Origin: Candidula unifasciata
Taxonomy: Eukaryota; Mollusca; Gastropoda; Stylommatophora; Geomitridae
Length of the DNA: 64,000 nucleotides
Reading direction: 5' to 3'
Assembly (NCBI GenBank): GCA_905116865.2
Contig: CAJHNH020002001.1
Location: 1 to 64,000 of the forward strand
Under the pieces are notes generated by a model, which saw nothing but the letters and a program-made list of their open reading frames with translations, ran no database searches and had not been told where the DNA came from. Below, piece after piece: positions 28,966 to 41,069 of the stretch; the stretch's first letter is position 1, and each line of letters starts with the position of its first letter. The position numbers and the translations under genes were made by a program.

Positions 28966-29727
28966 GACGCAGTACCATCACCTGTTTACAATATGTTTCC
29001 AACGTTTGTGTAATGAAACTTTGTGTTGACTACTGACACCTTTTTAGACTTGTTATGAGTACTGGCGCCTTTTTTTTTCTAGAAAAATAAAAAAAATAGC
29101 CTTTGCCAGACTTAACAGAAATATATAAGTAAATAAATATAAAACTTGATGTACATAGGTTTCAAACCTATCACCTTTTTGGGGTGACGATCTTGTTAAA
29201 GTTTATTCTCCAAAGAAAGTTTTGTCTAAGTCGGTAAGTTTATAAACTCTGGAAAACACATTGGAAGTACCAACTAAAAGGTAAAAATATCCCAGCTTTG
29301 CTATGAATAGAAAATAACGTTCAACAGAAATGACAGTTCTGTATAAACAGGAAAGAAGACAAAGTTTGTTGGTCAGTTTCTGTACTCTTGCTATCTTGCA
29401 AGCGTCATTTTCTTTTTGTTCATTCATAACCCCTTTCTCCTCATAAGAATCTAAGAGAAAATAAATGACCTTTTTTCGAAGCGCATCAGAAACACATGAT
29501 TGGTTAAAATTCTCAGAAACTCTACCCGAAAGGAATTAGAGGAGGAGTTGAAGCAGAAGAAATGTTGAGTTTTGGTCACTTTTCGACAAGGTGATATTGT
29601 GCGTCATATGTTTGGGGGGTGCAGCGGGTCTATTCTTGTTACCCCCTAAAATTAGTATTCTTCAGTGGCACCTTTCTGTCTTTCCAGACGATAGTCTTAT
29701 ACTGTGCTATAAGGAGGCATGAGAGAC

Positions 29728-31080
29728 TCACAGCCCATGGCTATGGCGAGTGTGACTAGCAAGACCTGCCCGTGTCAAGAAAAGTCTTCCACAATGATGG
29801 CATGGGATTTCAGGGCCATTGTTAACAACATTTGTGTTTAATCGTTTTCTTTTCAGACGCTTAGCTCTCATCCTTTCTGCAATAATTTCTTCCTTCAGTC
29901 TCATTCCCTTTCTGATATGCCTTTTCCACACTACACGGTCCATGGCATTTTGTTCCCATGAGTCTGCCTAAATACCTGTATCATTCATGTCCCGCTTGCA
30001 TACATCTTTATAACGTAGTAGAGGTTGGCCTCGACATCTTCTTACTGTCTTTAATTCACCATAAAGGACGTCCTTAGGGACTCTACCATCCTCCATTCTC
30101 CAAGTGTGACCCAGCCACCTGAGCCTTTGTAGACTGAGCATGGAAAAGACTGTTGTAGTACCTGCTCTTTCCAGTACCTCAGTGTTTGTGATTTTGTCCT
30201 GCCACTTAATGCCAAGTATTCTTCTTAGGCATCGCATGTGAAAGCTATTAAGCCGTCTCTCTTGGTGCAAATAGGTTGACCTAGTTTCACTGCCATAAAG
30301 CAGAGTGCTGAGAACACAAGCCTGATAGACAAGGGTTTTTGTTTTAATTGCGAGCTTTCTGTTCTCCCAAACTCTCTTTGTCAATTTGTTCATTGTTGTT
30401 GTTGCTGCCTTAACTATCCTGATGTTGATTTCTTGGTCCAGCAATAGTTTACTATTCACTGTGGAACCCAGATAGGTAAAATGGTCTACTGTCTCAAGCT
30501 CTTCACCGTCAGTGTAGACTGCAGGTCTGACACAGGCACCTTGCACCATAACCTTTGTCTTCTTTTTGCTGACTGTTAGTCCAAATTCACAGCACGAATC
30601 AGCAAAGGCAGATAGTAAACATTGCAGCTCCTCCTCTGAGTGGGTGGTTATTGCCGCATCATCTGCAAACAGCAGCTCTCCGATAAGTACCTTTCTTATC
30701 CTGGTTTTGGCCTTCAGCCTGCGTGCATTGTAAAGGCTGCTATCAGATCGAAAATGAATGAAAATACCACCCTCCTGATCTCGAAAGGCATGTGTCAAAA
30801 GAAGTGAAAAGTGTATTCCAAAGAGGGTAGGAGCAAGTACACACCCCTGCTTCATTCCATTTTTGATTAAAAACTCCTACAATGTTACACCATCAAAGTT
30901 GATTGTACCTTTCATACCTGTGTGGAACGACTCAATAATGCTCAGTACAGTAGGTGGACACCCAATCTTCTTCAGTGCACTGAACAGACTTTTTTTGACT
31001 AACCAGATCAAATGCCTTGGTAAGATCAATAGTAGTCTTAGTTTCATTATATATGGGAAGCAGTTGTAGGGCAGCGCCAA
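29728..31080 (-). pseudogene. LINE reverse transcriptase, 3' part, nearly open
   Basis: On the minus strand 31080-30877 encodes LVKKSLFSALKKIGCPPTVL, one frame break follows, then 295 codons from 30855 to 29968: MKQGCVLAPTLF, the catalytic FADDAA (near 30655), YLGSTVNSK, CLRRILGIKWQDKITNTEVL and RLRWLGHTWRMEDGRVPKDV. A further frame at 29943-29728 ends in a CHHCGRLFLTRAGLASHTRH finger, the CCHH C-terminus seen in related LINEs. The 5' half (endonuclease) is missing. It is the best preserved LINE in the window, but it is 5'-truncated and has frame breaks. Confidence 0.9.
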
Positions 31081-31129
31081 GATGCTTCTTCTCTCTCGTT
31101 GTTTAGTTTTTCTTGGTGCATGTTAGATA

Positions 31130-31370
31130 AGTATGTTCCCCATGTAGGTTTCCCGACTCTGTTTTATGGGGGGGTATATCTACTGCAGAGACCCCACCAG
31201 CAGACGAATATTAAGGAGTCTTTTCTTACAAGTTGGATTGCATCTGCCTGAAAGGCAAGGAAGCAACAGTCTGGATAATAATAAGTCTGAAACAAGACTA
31301 CAAGTCCAGAAATATACGAACAACCAGAACTTTCTGCACAATGTTACTTCTGGTAAATGCCAAGAAGAAG
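31130..31370 (+). repeat. SINE1 copy
   Basis: From ttccccatgtaggtttcccg to aatgccaagaagaagataaa. Divergent, with a shortened middle. Confidence 0.75.
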
Positions 31371-31799
31371 ATAAATGTGGAAAAAAATAACTTATTTAAA
31401 ACTGAAATGCTTCGGTGTTTAAAAATATAGATGGAGACCAATGATTCCCAAACTGGGTGGCAAGTTTCCTTAGGAACTGTAGAAGAATCTTTGGGGAATT
31501 GTGAAAATAAAATATCGTAATACCTCAAATGTGTTTTTTTTTTGTGTGCAGGTAAAGTTGACTGCTCAGGGTGTGTTATGAGGTGTGGGCACTCAGGATC
31601 TGTCCTGGGAAGTGAAAAGGCTACTTAGAAAGAGGTCTAGTAGCAAGATGTGGACTACGAACTCGTATGCACTCATGAATTGGCCTAGGAAGGGATATCA
31701 CTGGTTCTAACCTTTGTTGATTTACACTGAGAGTATAGAATTTTTAAATTTTGCTTGATATCAGGTTAAGATACATGATAACTTAGGCATCAGCCATGC

Positions 31800-31995
31800 T
31801 AAATAATCAGTCCTGAGTCACAACAAGGGTCATGTGTCTGAGGTCGCTGCTTGTTCCCTACAGCTTATCTTGCCACATAGCTCCCTTGGGCCAGATCTTC
31901 GGTCTCTACTAAGAGTCTGCAGGCAGTCTAGCAGTACATGCTCAGGAGTGAGTCTGTTCCAGTCACGGGTGGCAAATTCTGTGACACCTCTTTTA
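31800..31995 (-). pseudogene. retroelement C-terminal fragment
   Basis: Minus strand reads RGVTEFATRDWNRLTPEHVL then LDCLQTLSRDR. The TPEH.L..C pattern is common downstream of RNase H in non-LTR elements. Short and decayed. Confidence 0.55.
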
Positions 31996-32467
31996 TGTTG
32001 TAAGTGAACTACATCAAAATTTAGCCACAAAACAAATGTTGAAACAAAATAAACAGCATTTGGCAGGGGGGGGGGTAAATTTATACATAGCACATTTATA
32101 GGTCATTTCACTTACACAAACAAAAATTAATGAGTAATTAAACAAATAAATAATTTATATTATTGTTTCCTCATTATGTTGTTGAGTTTTTTCAGTTGTG
32201 CAGAATATTGGCAGCAATTATATTCTTGATTTTAGTATTTTAATAGTGCTTTATAATTTTTGAAATCCTTGTTTGTGGATAATTATATTATTGAAAATGT
32301 GCTCTGTAATTTTCACGACAGTTTGTTAATGTTCACTTTTTAAGTATTATTTTAAAATTTGGCATTTGGTTTTGTACACTTGTGTATGGTGACCTTGTAT
32401 GGTTGTGAATGACTTTTATCGGTAAATATGATTGTGTATGATTGTAGTCTTTAGGATTTAGGAGGAG

Positions 32468-33580
32468 CTTGGTCTTTATTCTTGTAGGATTGTGTATCTG
32501 CCTGATCTTTATTCCTGTAGGATTGTGTATCTGCCTGATCTTTAATCTTGTAGGATTGTGTATCTGCCTGATCTTTTTTCTTGTAGGATTGTGTATCTGC
32601 CTGATCTTTATTCCTGTAGGATTGTGTATCTGCCTGATCTTTAATCTTGTAGGATTGTGTATCTGCCTGATCTTTAATCTTGTAGGATTGTGTATCTGCC
32701 TGATCTTTATTCCTGTAGGATTGTGTATCTGCCTGATCTTTGTTCCTGTAGGATTGTGTATCTGCCTGATATTTAATCTTGTAGGATTGTGAATCTGCCT
32801 GATCTTTATTCCTGTAGGATTGTGTATCTGCCTGATCTTTAATCTTGTAGGATTGTGTATCTGCCTGATATTTAATCTTGTAGGATTGTGAATCTGCCTG
32901 ATCTTTATTCCTGTAGGATTGTGTATCTGCCTGATCTTTAATCTTGTAGGATTGTGTATCTGCCTGATCTTTAATCTTGTAGGATTTTGTATCTGCCTGA
33001 TCTTTATTCCTGTAGGATTGTGTATCTGCCTGATCTTTGTTCCTGTAGGATTGTGTATCTGCCTGATATTTAATCTTGTAGGATTGTGAATCTGCCTGAT
33101 CTTTATTCCTGTAGGATTGTGTATCTGCCTGATCTTTAATCTTGTAGGATTGTGTATCTGCCTGATCTTTAATCTTGTAGGATTGTGTATCTGCCTGATC
33201 TTTATTCCTGTAGGATTGTGTATCTGCCTGATCTTTGTTCCTGTAGGATTGTGTATCTGCCTGATCTTTAATCTTTTTTTCTTGTAGGATTGTGTATCAG
33301 CCTAATCTTTTTTCTTGTAGGATTGTGTATCAGCCTAGTCTTTATTCTTGTAGGATTATTTATCTGCTTTGTCTTTAATCTTGTAGGATTGTGTATCAGC
33401 CTAGTCTTTATTCTTATAGGATTGTGTATCAGCCTGATCTTTAATCTTGTAGGATTGTATATCAGTCTGGTAGGCTTTTATTGTGTAGGATTATCTATCA
33501 TTGTGATATTTAATCTTGCAGGTCTGCTTGTAGGATTGTGTACAGGCCTCATCTCTAATTTTGCAGGATTTTTAACCAGA
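32468..33580 (+). repeat. 33-bp minisatellite, about 33 copies
   Basis: Unit gatctttaatcttgtaggat plus tgtgtatctgcct. Copies to about 33290 are nearly identical; the last eight or so are diverged. Variants with gatattt recur at 32768, 32867 and 33065, spacings of 99 and 198 bp, so a three-unit higher-order repeat exists. 33 bp is 11 codons, so long hydrophobic frames arise by chance. Confidence 0.93.
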
Positions 33581-33589
33581 CTCATCTCT

Positions 33590-33960
33590 CAGTGCCCAAT
33601 GTGCCAGTGCTTTTTACATTTGTATATTTGCACTAACAGTCAATTTAAACACATCTATTTCATGTCTTGTTCAGTGCTTTTTGATCTTTCAAAACTTACA
33701 GATTAAACACAGCATTCTCATTTAGTTTGTTGAAAAAGTTAGCACATATTGTTTTATGTTTTGTTTTCAGAGCTGCCCTTAAGCGGGCGGTCGGGATGTT
33801 GTTTCGTGGTTTACAGCTAGCCCATGATATGCACACCTTGGTCTAACACATTCGATTTTAGCAGACCCTTAATTAATTAATTAATGGCCTTGTATGGCAC
33901 TTGTTAAGAAGGGGTGACATATTTATTCTCCACGATGGATATCCTAACCCCAGGGAATGA
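33590..33960. other. spacer between minisatellites
   Basis: Unique AT-rich sequence. The block at 33775-33860 (gtggtttacagctagcccat) resembles 36095-36170 and the SINE1 tail variant in reverse. No gene seen. Confidence 0.4.
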
Positions 33961-34009
33961 TAATTCTATTGTGTAGTTTTTTTCCCATATATCCGACCTA
34001 ACTACACAA

Positions 34010-35560
34010 CAATGTTCTCGTTATAGTTTCTCAATGGATGTCCTAACCCACAATAATATTTTCATTATAGTTTTCATACCATATATCCGACCCTAAAACA
34101 ATATGCTCATTATAGTTTTCTCACTGGATGTCCTAACCCACAATGATACTCTTGTTAAAGTTTTCTCATCAGATATCCCACTCCAGAACAATAATCTCAT
34201 TATAGTTTTCTCACTGGATGCCCTATCCCAAAATGATATTTCTAGTCATTCTGTTTTCTTACGGTAAGCCCCATCCCAAAATTCTGTTTATGCTGTTTTC
34301 TCATTGTATGTCCCATCCCATATTCTATTTATACTGTTTTCTTACTGGATGTTCTTACCCAAAATGGTATCCTAGTTATACTGTTATTTTACTGCATATC
34401 CTATTCCAACATTCTAGTTATACTGTTTTCTCACTGGATGTCCTTTCCCAAAATGATATTGTAATGATACTGTTTTCTCACTGGATGTCCTTTCCCAAAA
34501 TGAAATTGTAATGATACTGTTTTCTCACTGGATTTTTCCCAAAATGATACTGTAATGATGTCCACTTGTCCTTTCCCCAAAATGATATTGTAATGATACT
34601 GTTTTCTCACTGGATGTCCTTTCCCAAAATGAAATTGTAATGATACTGTTTTCTCACTGGACCCAAAATGTAATGATACTTTTTTCCCACTGGAAAAATG
34701 AAATTGTAATGATACTGTTTTCTCACTGGATGTCCTTTCCCAAAATGAAATTGTAATGATACTGTTTTCTCACTGGATGTCCTTTCCCAAAATGATATTG
34801 TAATGATACTGTTTTCTCACTGGATGTCCTTTCCCAAAATGAAATTGTAATGATACTGTTTTCTCACTGGATGTCCTTTCCCAAAATGATATTGTAATGA
34901 TACTGTTTTCTCACTGGATGTCCTTTCCCAAAATGATATTGTAATGATACTGTTTTCTCACTGGATGTCCTTTCCCAAAATGATACTGTTTTCTCACTGT
35001 TAAAATGATATTGTAATGATACTGTTTTCTCACTGGATGTCCTTTCCCAAAATGAAATTGTAATGATACTGTTTTCTCACTGGATGTCCTGTCCAAAAAA
35101 TGCTAAGCTAGTTGTGGTTTTCTCATTGGATGTCCTATCCCAAAATGATATTCTATTTACACTGTTTTCTCACTGTATGCCCTATCTCAAAAATTGTATT
35201 CTAGCTATACTGTTTTCTTACTGTATGTCCTATCCCAAAATGATATTCTAGTTATACTGTTTTCTCACTGTATGTCCTATCCCAAAATTATATTCTAGTT
35301 ATACTGTTTTCTCACTGTATGTCCTATCCCAAAATTATATTCGTTATACTGTTTTCTCCCTGGATGTCCTATCCCAAAATTATATTCTAGTTATACTGTT
35401 TTCTCACTGTATGTCCTATCCCAAAATTATATTCGTTATACTGTTTTCTCCCTGGATGTCCTATCCCAAAATTATATTCTAGTTATACTGTTTTCTCACT
35501 GTATGTCCTATCCCAAAATTATATTCTAGTTATACTGTTTTCTCCCTGGATGTCCTACCC
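34010..35560 (+). repeat. 47-bp minisatellite, degenerate
   Basis: Unit gatactgttttctcactgga plus tgtcctttcccaaaatgat and a short linker. The left end and the right third (with tatcccaaaattatattct) are divergent; the middle is more uniform with truncated units. About 30 copies. Confidence 0.92.
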
Positions 35561-35564
35561 CTTT

Positions 35565-35790
35565 AGCGGAAAGTTCTGGTTGTTCATCCACCCCTGAACA
35601 TTGGCCTTGATCCAGAACTTGAGTTTTTGCCTACACATCCATTTTACATATCTGCTTATTTGTATGCAGATTATTGCCTCTCAGGCAAATGCACTCTGAA
35701 GGAAACACCTGTGGTTTAGTCACATTTTTACATGGTGTGGGAGGTCTATTCTTATCTCCCCCCCCCTCCCCCCATGGGGCTCCAGAAACC
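35565..35790 (-). repeat. SINE1 copy, minus orientation, with C-runs
   Basis: gcggaaagttctggttgttc through ctctcaggcaaatgcactct to a ccccccccctccccccat tract, the complement of the enlarged G-tract of SINE1. It abuts the 47-bp array. Confidence 0.85.
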
Positions 35791-35796
35791 ACTTTG

Positions 35797-35898
35797 TTTA
35801 CCAATCCATTCTTTGTGTTCCAACCCATTTGTTGTGTACCAACCCATTTGTTGTGTACCAACCCATTCTTTGTGTACCAACCCATTCTTTGTGTACCA
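35797..35898 (+). repeat. 20-bp tandem repeat, 5 copies
   Basis: Units of accaacccattctttgtgt and accaacccatttgttgtgt type, directly after the SINE1 at 35565-35790. Confidence 0.88.
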
Positions 35899-35999
35899 GA
35901 GGTAGACATTCAGTTTATGGTAGGGTGTGTGTGACTTCTACTCCACTCACTCAGTTCTAGCCAGTCAGCCAGGACTGTTACCTGTGTTGTGGCACTGCC

Positions 36000-36640
36000 A
36001 TACACAAACAATGAAGCCTATAGAAATATCTAAAGTGCAAAGTTTTTTGTATGTTTACTCTTAATTAATAACAGTTTTTAAAAAGGGTGGTTGGCACATT
36101 ATGTTGTGGTTTACAGCAAGGCTGCAAAATGGCCTAACACATCTGATTTCAGCAAACGGCTAACTGGTCACATTTCGCGACATTGTGAAAGTGCGGGAGG
36201 TCTCCCTCTCACCGGTGGGGTATCAGAACCAATAGTGTCACCTGTAATTAGGAACAAGAAGTTTTCTAGTTAGTTAATTATACTTGAGAGATTTTTTCAA
36301 TTTGCTATGTTTTCAGAGTTAAATTTGTTGACATGTTTATGTTTATCCTTCATGAGCTGTTGGAGTTGTGTTTTAATTGTACTTTAAATTTAGCATCGTA
36401 AGTGTTTTGTATTTTAGTTCAGCTATTTTGAGTAATTATAATATTTAAAGACATTTTCACGTGTCTGGGTTTTGATGTCATAGAAAAATAAAAGCACACT
36501 TCTTCTTTAGCGCTGTTCTGCCTTTCAGCGTCTGGTTTTAAAGAGGCCTCGGGTGAGAGCCCTGCTGTCTTGCTGTGTGTTACATAGATGCTGGTATTAC
36601 GACCTCGACTGTTCCTTCCATCTATCCATCGCTTACATGG
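36000..36640. other. spacer before 42-bp minisatellite
   Basis: Contains a short segment like the SINE1 tail variant (36080-36200). Otherwise I see no gene or RNA. Confidence 0.4.
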
Positions 36641-36644
36641 TTAA

Positions 36645-37640
36645 CCCCTGGCTCTACTTCTATTGTGTCTGAGTGACAGGACCCTCTGTGTTGAACTGGC
36701 TCTACTTCTATTGTGTCTGAGTTACAGGGCCCTCTGTGTTAAACTGGCTCTACTTCTATTGTGTCTGAGTGACAGGACCATCTGTGTTGCTCTACTTCTA
36801 TTGTGTCTGAGTGATAGGACCCTCTGTGTTGCTCTACTTCTATTGTGTCTGAGTGATAGGACCATCTGTGTTGCTCTACTTCTATTGTGTCTGAGTGACA
36901 GGACCATCTGTGTTGCTCTACTTCTATTGTGTCTGAGTGATAGGACCATCTGTGTTGCTCTACTTCTATTGTGTCTGAGTGACAGGACCATCTGTGTTGC
37001 TCTACTTCTATTGTGTCTGAGTGATAGGACCCTCTGTGTTGCTCTACTTCTATTGTGTCTGAGTGACAGGACCATCTGTGTTGCTCTACTTCTATTGTGT
37101 CTGAGTGACAGGACCATCTGTGTTGCTCTACTTCTATTGTGTCTGAGTGACAGGACCATCTGTGTTGCTCTACTTCTATTGTGTCTGAGTGACAGGGCCC
37201 TCTGTGTTGCTCTACTTCTATTGTGTCTGAGTGACAGGGCCCTCTGTGTTAAACTACTTCTATTGTGTCTGAGTGACAGGGCCCTCTGTGTTGCTCTACT
37301 TCTATTGTGTCTGAGTGACAGGGCCCTCTGTGTTGAACTACTTCTATTGTGTCTGAGTGACAGGGCCCTCTGTGTTGCTCTACTTCTATTGTGTCTGAGT
37401 GACAGGGCCCTCTGTGTTGAACTACTTTTATTGTGTCTGAGTGACAGGACCATCTGTGTTGCTCTACTTCTATTGTGTCTGAGTGACAGGGTCCTCTGTG
37501 TTGCTCTACTTCTATTGTGTCTGAGTGACAGGGCCCTCTGTGTTGAACTACTTCTATTGTGTCTGAGTGACAGGACCATCTGTGTTGCTCTACTTCTATT
37601 GTGTCTGAGTGACAGGGTCCTCTGTGTTGAACTGTCTGGT
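36645..37640 (+). repeat. 42-bp minisatellite, about 23 copies, open on both strands
   Basis: Unit ctgagtgacaggaccatctg plus tgttgctctacttctattgtgt. Because 42 is a multiple of three and the unit lacks stops, one plus-strand frame stays open for 332 codons and one minus-strand frame for 285. Both peptides are pure repeats (LLLLCLSDRTICVA; LSLRHNRSRATQMV). The first two units are longer. I do not consider it coding. Confidence 0.93.
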
Positions 37641-37697
37641 GGCAGGGATTATTCTAACTAGGTCTTTCTCTGCAGAGTGGTTTGCTAGCTTGTAAAC

Positions 37698-37850
37698 CAG
37701 GGTTATTCAACTGGCGGTCCGCTTGCCAAATCTGGCTCTGGAGGCCTAGTAAGTGGCCCACGGATAATTGCCAGTTCTATTACATCAGTGATCTTTCTTT
37801 GCCGGGGCTCGGGCATCTGGCCCCTGAGTAAACTTAGTTGAATAGCCCTG
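37698..37850. mobile_element. hAT-type MITE (cagggttattcaact family)
   Basis: Terminal inverted repeats cagggttattcaact and agttgaatagccctg (14 of 15 paired) enclose 153 bp with ggcccacggataattgcc. A matching target duplication is not clear. Confidence 0.85.
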
Positions 37851-37985
37851 TAGTAGAGCATGCCAGACAAAGTACAAACTTTGTGATGACCCTCAGGGGT
37901 CTCTGAAAAATGTGCTGCCAAGAACTGGAAACAAACCCACAACCTTTAGAGTGCGTGGAAAATGCCTAGATCAATTCATCACGCA
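37850..37985 (-). repeat. tRNA-headed SINE (fourth family), minus
   Basis: Contains acaaagtacaaactttgtga and the rc of a tRNA-like head (aacccacaacctttagagtg). Related to 21046-21300. Confidence 0.65.
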
Positions 37986-38429
37986 CACAATTCCTTAACT
38001 CTTTCTGTCCCAAATTATTTACAGTCGATGCACTATGGGAACTTCACTTACTCGCTCCTCTTCTACCTTGTGGTGTAGGGGTTTGCCAAAGAGATTGCCA
38101 GACTTCTCTGTCAGTTTTATTTCTGGCTATATTCCATTCCAGTCCTCAGTCAGGGACTGTTGGATGTTGTCTTACCAGCAGACCACTAAAGGAACAACGG
38201 CCATAATTAATAAAATATTGGTGCATTACTTAAACAGCGAATATACATGTTTGACATGCCTGCTCTAGATCATGCTTGTCACAACTGAAGGTCCACTGGG
38301 GGCCATACGGGTCACATTTTGTCACCATGAGTCCACACACAACAACTAATTAGAGTCTTTTTCTTCTTATTTTCTCTACTCCTGGAATGACTCACAGCGT
38401 TAGGACATAGATCTCTGGAACAGGACCCT

Positions 38430-38905
38430 TCTGTTCACTTCGTATAAAGTATTTTTCAGTGTCTCTGATATTCACATATTCTGTGTGGTTGACCTCTAGC
38501 TCTGTTACAACTGTATCTGTGTAACATTGCTCTCTGTAGTTCCCTGTCTGCTGTCAATCTTGTTGCATGGCCAAACCTTTTGATTTGTTGTCTACCTATA
38601 AAGTTTAGTATTGATTCTGTGCTGACTATCCTCCTGATATCATCTTTCCTAAGTTGATCTTTCCTCGTTACACCTAGCATAGTACGTCAACATTTAATTT
38701 CTGTCGTAACTCTTTTTCTTCTGTCTTCTGAAGACAGTGTCCATGTTTGACATTGATAGCATAGTGTTAATAAGAATGCTGTGTTAAACAGTGTTTTTTT
38801 AGTGTTCATATTCATATACTTGCATTCCAAATTGGTGCCATTGATTGGCTTTATTGCATCTTTGCTGAATTTCTTTATTAATTCTTTCCTCTTCTGAAAC
38901 AATGC
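38430..38905 (-). pseudogene. LINE ORF2 C-terminal fragment
   Basis: Minus strand reads LCYQCQTWTLSSEDRRKRVT, then MLGVTRKDQLRKDDIRRIV and RQQIKRFGHATRLTADRELQ. Typical of the LINE region after the polymerase core. Frame broken near 38690. A second relic of the same family lies at 42010-42290. Confidence 0.85.
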
Positions 38906-39279
38906 TCCCTATATATGTAAAATCCATGGCATGTGTGCGTGGTATCCTGAATGTTATGGTGCACCTCCTGGCTGGTTACCTCCAACTTCAGCACCTTGTT
39001 TTGCAAGGGTAGACTGGTCATACTCGAGGAGAGTAGGCTCATCCCTTCGTCTTTTGCTTTACCTCGTTTGTTGTCCCAACCAGTTTCCCGCTGGGGGTTG
39101 AGATCCAAACCTTGAACTGGATTGCTGGGAAGAACAGGGTCCACCACGTGAAGGTGAGGTAAGCTTGAGCAAGAGGGGCTAATAGACGTTAAGAGTCTTG
39201 TATTGTGCATCATTGCTCCATTTGGACCCCTAACTTGAAGCACTCCAGTCTAGGAAACTACCAGAATTGCAAACACTGC

Positions 39280-39765
39280 TGACACAAGTTAGCCTTCAGT
39301 GAAGAGTCGTAATGCAGTGGATACCGTCACATTGTGGAGCACCTGAAAATGAGAAAGCTGATCAACTGGCAGGGGAAGGTGCGATAAAAGTGCAGCTGGA
39401 TGTACCAGTCACATACCACCAAAAGAAAAGAAATAATTAAATCAATCAGGAAACCACCAGCCCCAGCACAAGACAACTATTTTATTATGGACAGATCAGA
39501 ACAAGTCATTATCCTCCGCCTCAGAACAGGGCACAACCGATTATGTACACAAAATTCAAGATAGGTGTATCAGCCATGTGCACCTGTGGAAATATGCCCT
39601 AGACAGCAGAGCCTGTACTCCAGAACCTTTTGGCCAGAAAGAACAACAGTGGAACGTAAACTTTATGCACCCACTGAATGAACTAACAACGACAGGGAAA
39701 TTTATACAAGAGACAAAATTGCTCATATAGACAACTTATTTCAGGCGAACGAAAGAAGAAGAATG
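39280..39765 (+). pseudogene. retroelement RNase H fragment
   Basis: Reads VMQWIPSHCGAPENEKADQL (near 39310-39370) then AGEGA. A C.CG-like cluster (CTCGN, near 39580) follows. Frame broken at several points. Same family as 14900-15180. Confidence 0.8.
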
Positions 39766-39789
39766 TAAAATCCTTTGCTTGCTTTAACT

Positions 39790-39990
39790 GGTGTTTAAGA
39801 TTTGATATTGGTGGTTCTTTCTTTTTTAGAGAATGTCATCACTTCTGTTTTGTCTGCGTTGATCTTCATATCGTAGTTGTTGCATTCTGAGTGAAGACTA
39901 TGAATATGTTCTTGTAGCTGTACAGCTCTAGGTGCTATGATTGCCTGGTCATCGGCGAAAAGCAATTCATTTAGTAATTCTCAGATGTTG
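39790..39990 (-). pseudogene. LINE polymerase-core fragment
   Basis: Minus strand reads NELLFADDQAIIAPRAVQLQ then EHIHSLHSECNNYDMKINAD and KTEVM, containing the FADD catalytic motif. Short isolated piece. Confidence 0.8.
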
Positions 39991-40444
39991 TCCCCTTCTA
40001 ACTGGAGTAATATAACAAAATTATTGCAGGATATTTCTTTTGTGCAGTTTTAGAGAACACATTCCTACCAGGATGTTCAAGCATGTCTCTGTCTCACCAG
40101 TGATAAATTTCTCAACTGCCTTACTACAACACCAGGACACAGCAAGATCAGCAGTAAAGATTGTTATAACTATAACAAAGGTATACATTTATCAACTGTG
40201 TATAAAAACTTAAATTTAAAAAACAAAAAACATTAACAATGAAAAGAACACAACTGTAATCAGAAAGCAATATGCATTACCCACACACACACACACACAA
40301 ATTTTCCAATGGCAGTTTGAGAAATTTTTTCTCTCAGTAAATTACCCATTGAACTCTTCATATGCACAGTTGTGGTTGTCATTTATTACATTTTACTTGC
40401 AAAAAGAAAGGTAATTCAGACTTGAGGAAAGTTTTTTTTTCTAG

Positions 40445-40645
40445 ATCTTCCCCATATGATCCTTTTTAAATTGAAACAAAAACAGACCCACTGCCCCTTA
40501 ATAAGCATGTCATAAAAGGCAACTAATTAGGGATTTGTAGAAATTGAAAGTGTTGGACCAAAAGCCATAGATATCACAGCCTAGCTGTAAATACAACACA
40601 ATGTGCCAACTGCTCTGTTAAGGGTGAATGTAGAATGAGAAGAAG
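40445..40645 (+). repeat. SINE1-related element with alternative tail
   Basis: cccactgccccttaataagc, catgtcataaaaggcaacta, then agcctagctgtaaatacaac and a gagaagaagac tail. Same combination as the outer element at 7735-8239. Confidence 0.7.
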
Positions 40646-40817
40646 ACTATAGATCACTGGCAGGAAGTTGAGTTACCAAACCATTAAAGAATATTTAGCT
40701 GAAGTCAGTGCTGTAGCAACAGACATTTTGAATTTACATAAATAATCAAAAGAAGACAAAGAATAAAATAAGATAGTATAAAATAAATTAGGGTTAAAAT
40801 AAAATTAAAAAATAAAA

Positions 40818-41052
40818 GGTAAAGGACATTCTTCAGGCCAATGGCGCATCGGGCACATGATGCTAGACTGGACTTAATGTTCAACACAGTTTTATCTCAT
40901 ATTCTTTACTTATGGCCCCTGACTGTCACAGCTTTTTCTGGAAGGTATTCATTTCTGGTATTCACAAGCATGTCACATATTCAACTGTCCCGAACCCACG
41001 ACTTTCCAAAACCGCAGGTGAGCATCTAGCCGCTACACCACGGTGACTCCCA
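40818..41052 (-). repeat. SINE2 copy, partly rearranged
   Basis: Starts aggtaaaggacattcttcag and ends with the head rc (gagcatctagccgctacacc). The middle differs from other copies. Confidence 0.7.
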
Positions 41053-41069
41053 ATATGATACTAGAACAG

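Noticed and set aside
29968..30855. Host gene of 295 codons
   Set aside because: FADD, YLGS and C-terminal motifs identify it as a LINE polymerase piece, with flanking frame breaks.
32469..33706. Hydrophobic repeated peptides resembling transmembrane segments
   Set aside because: They follow directly from a 33-bp repeat read in one frame; variant units break the frame.
36532..36640. Possible exon after tgcctttcag
   Set aside because: The acceptor looks good, but the encoded peptide has no recognisable relatives, no donor supports it and it runs into the minisatellite.
36663..37661. 332-codon plus-strand open frame
   Set aside because: It is a pure 42-bp tandem repeat with a stop-free unit, open on the other strand too, without unique sequence or splice context. 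Treated as a minisatellite.
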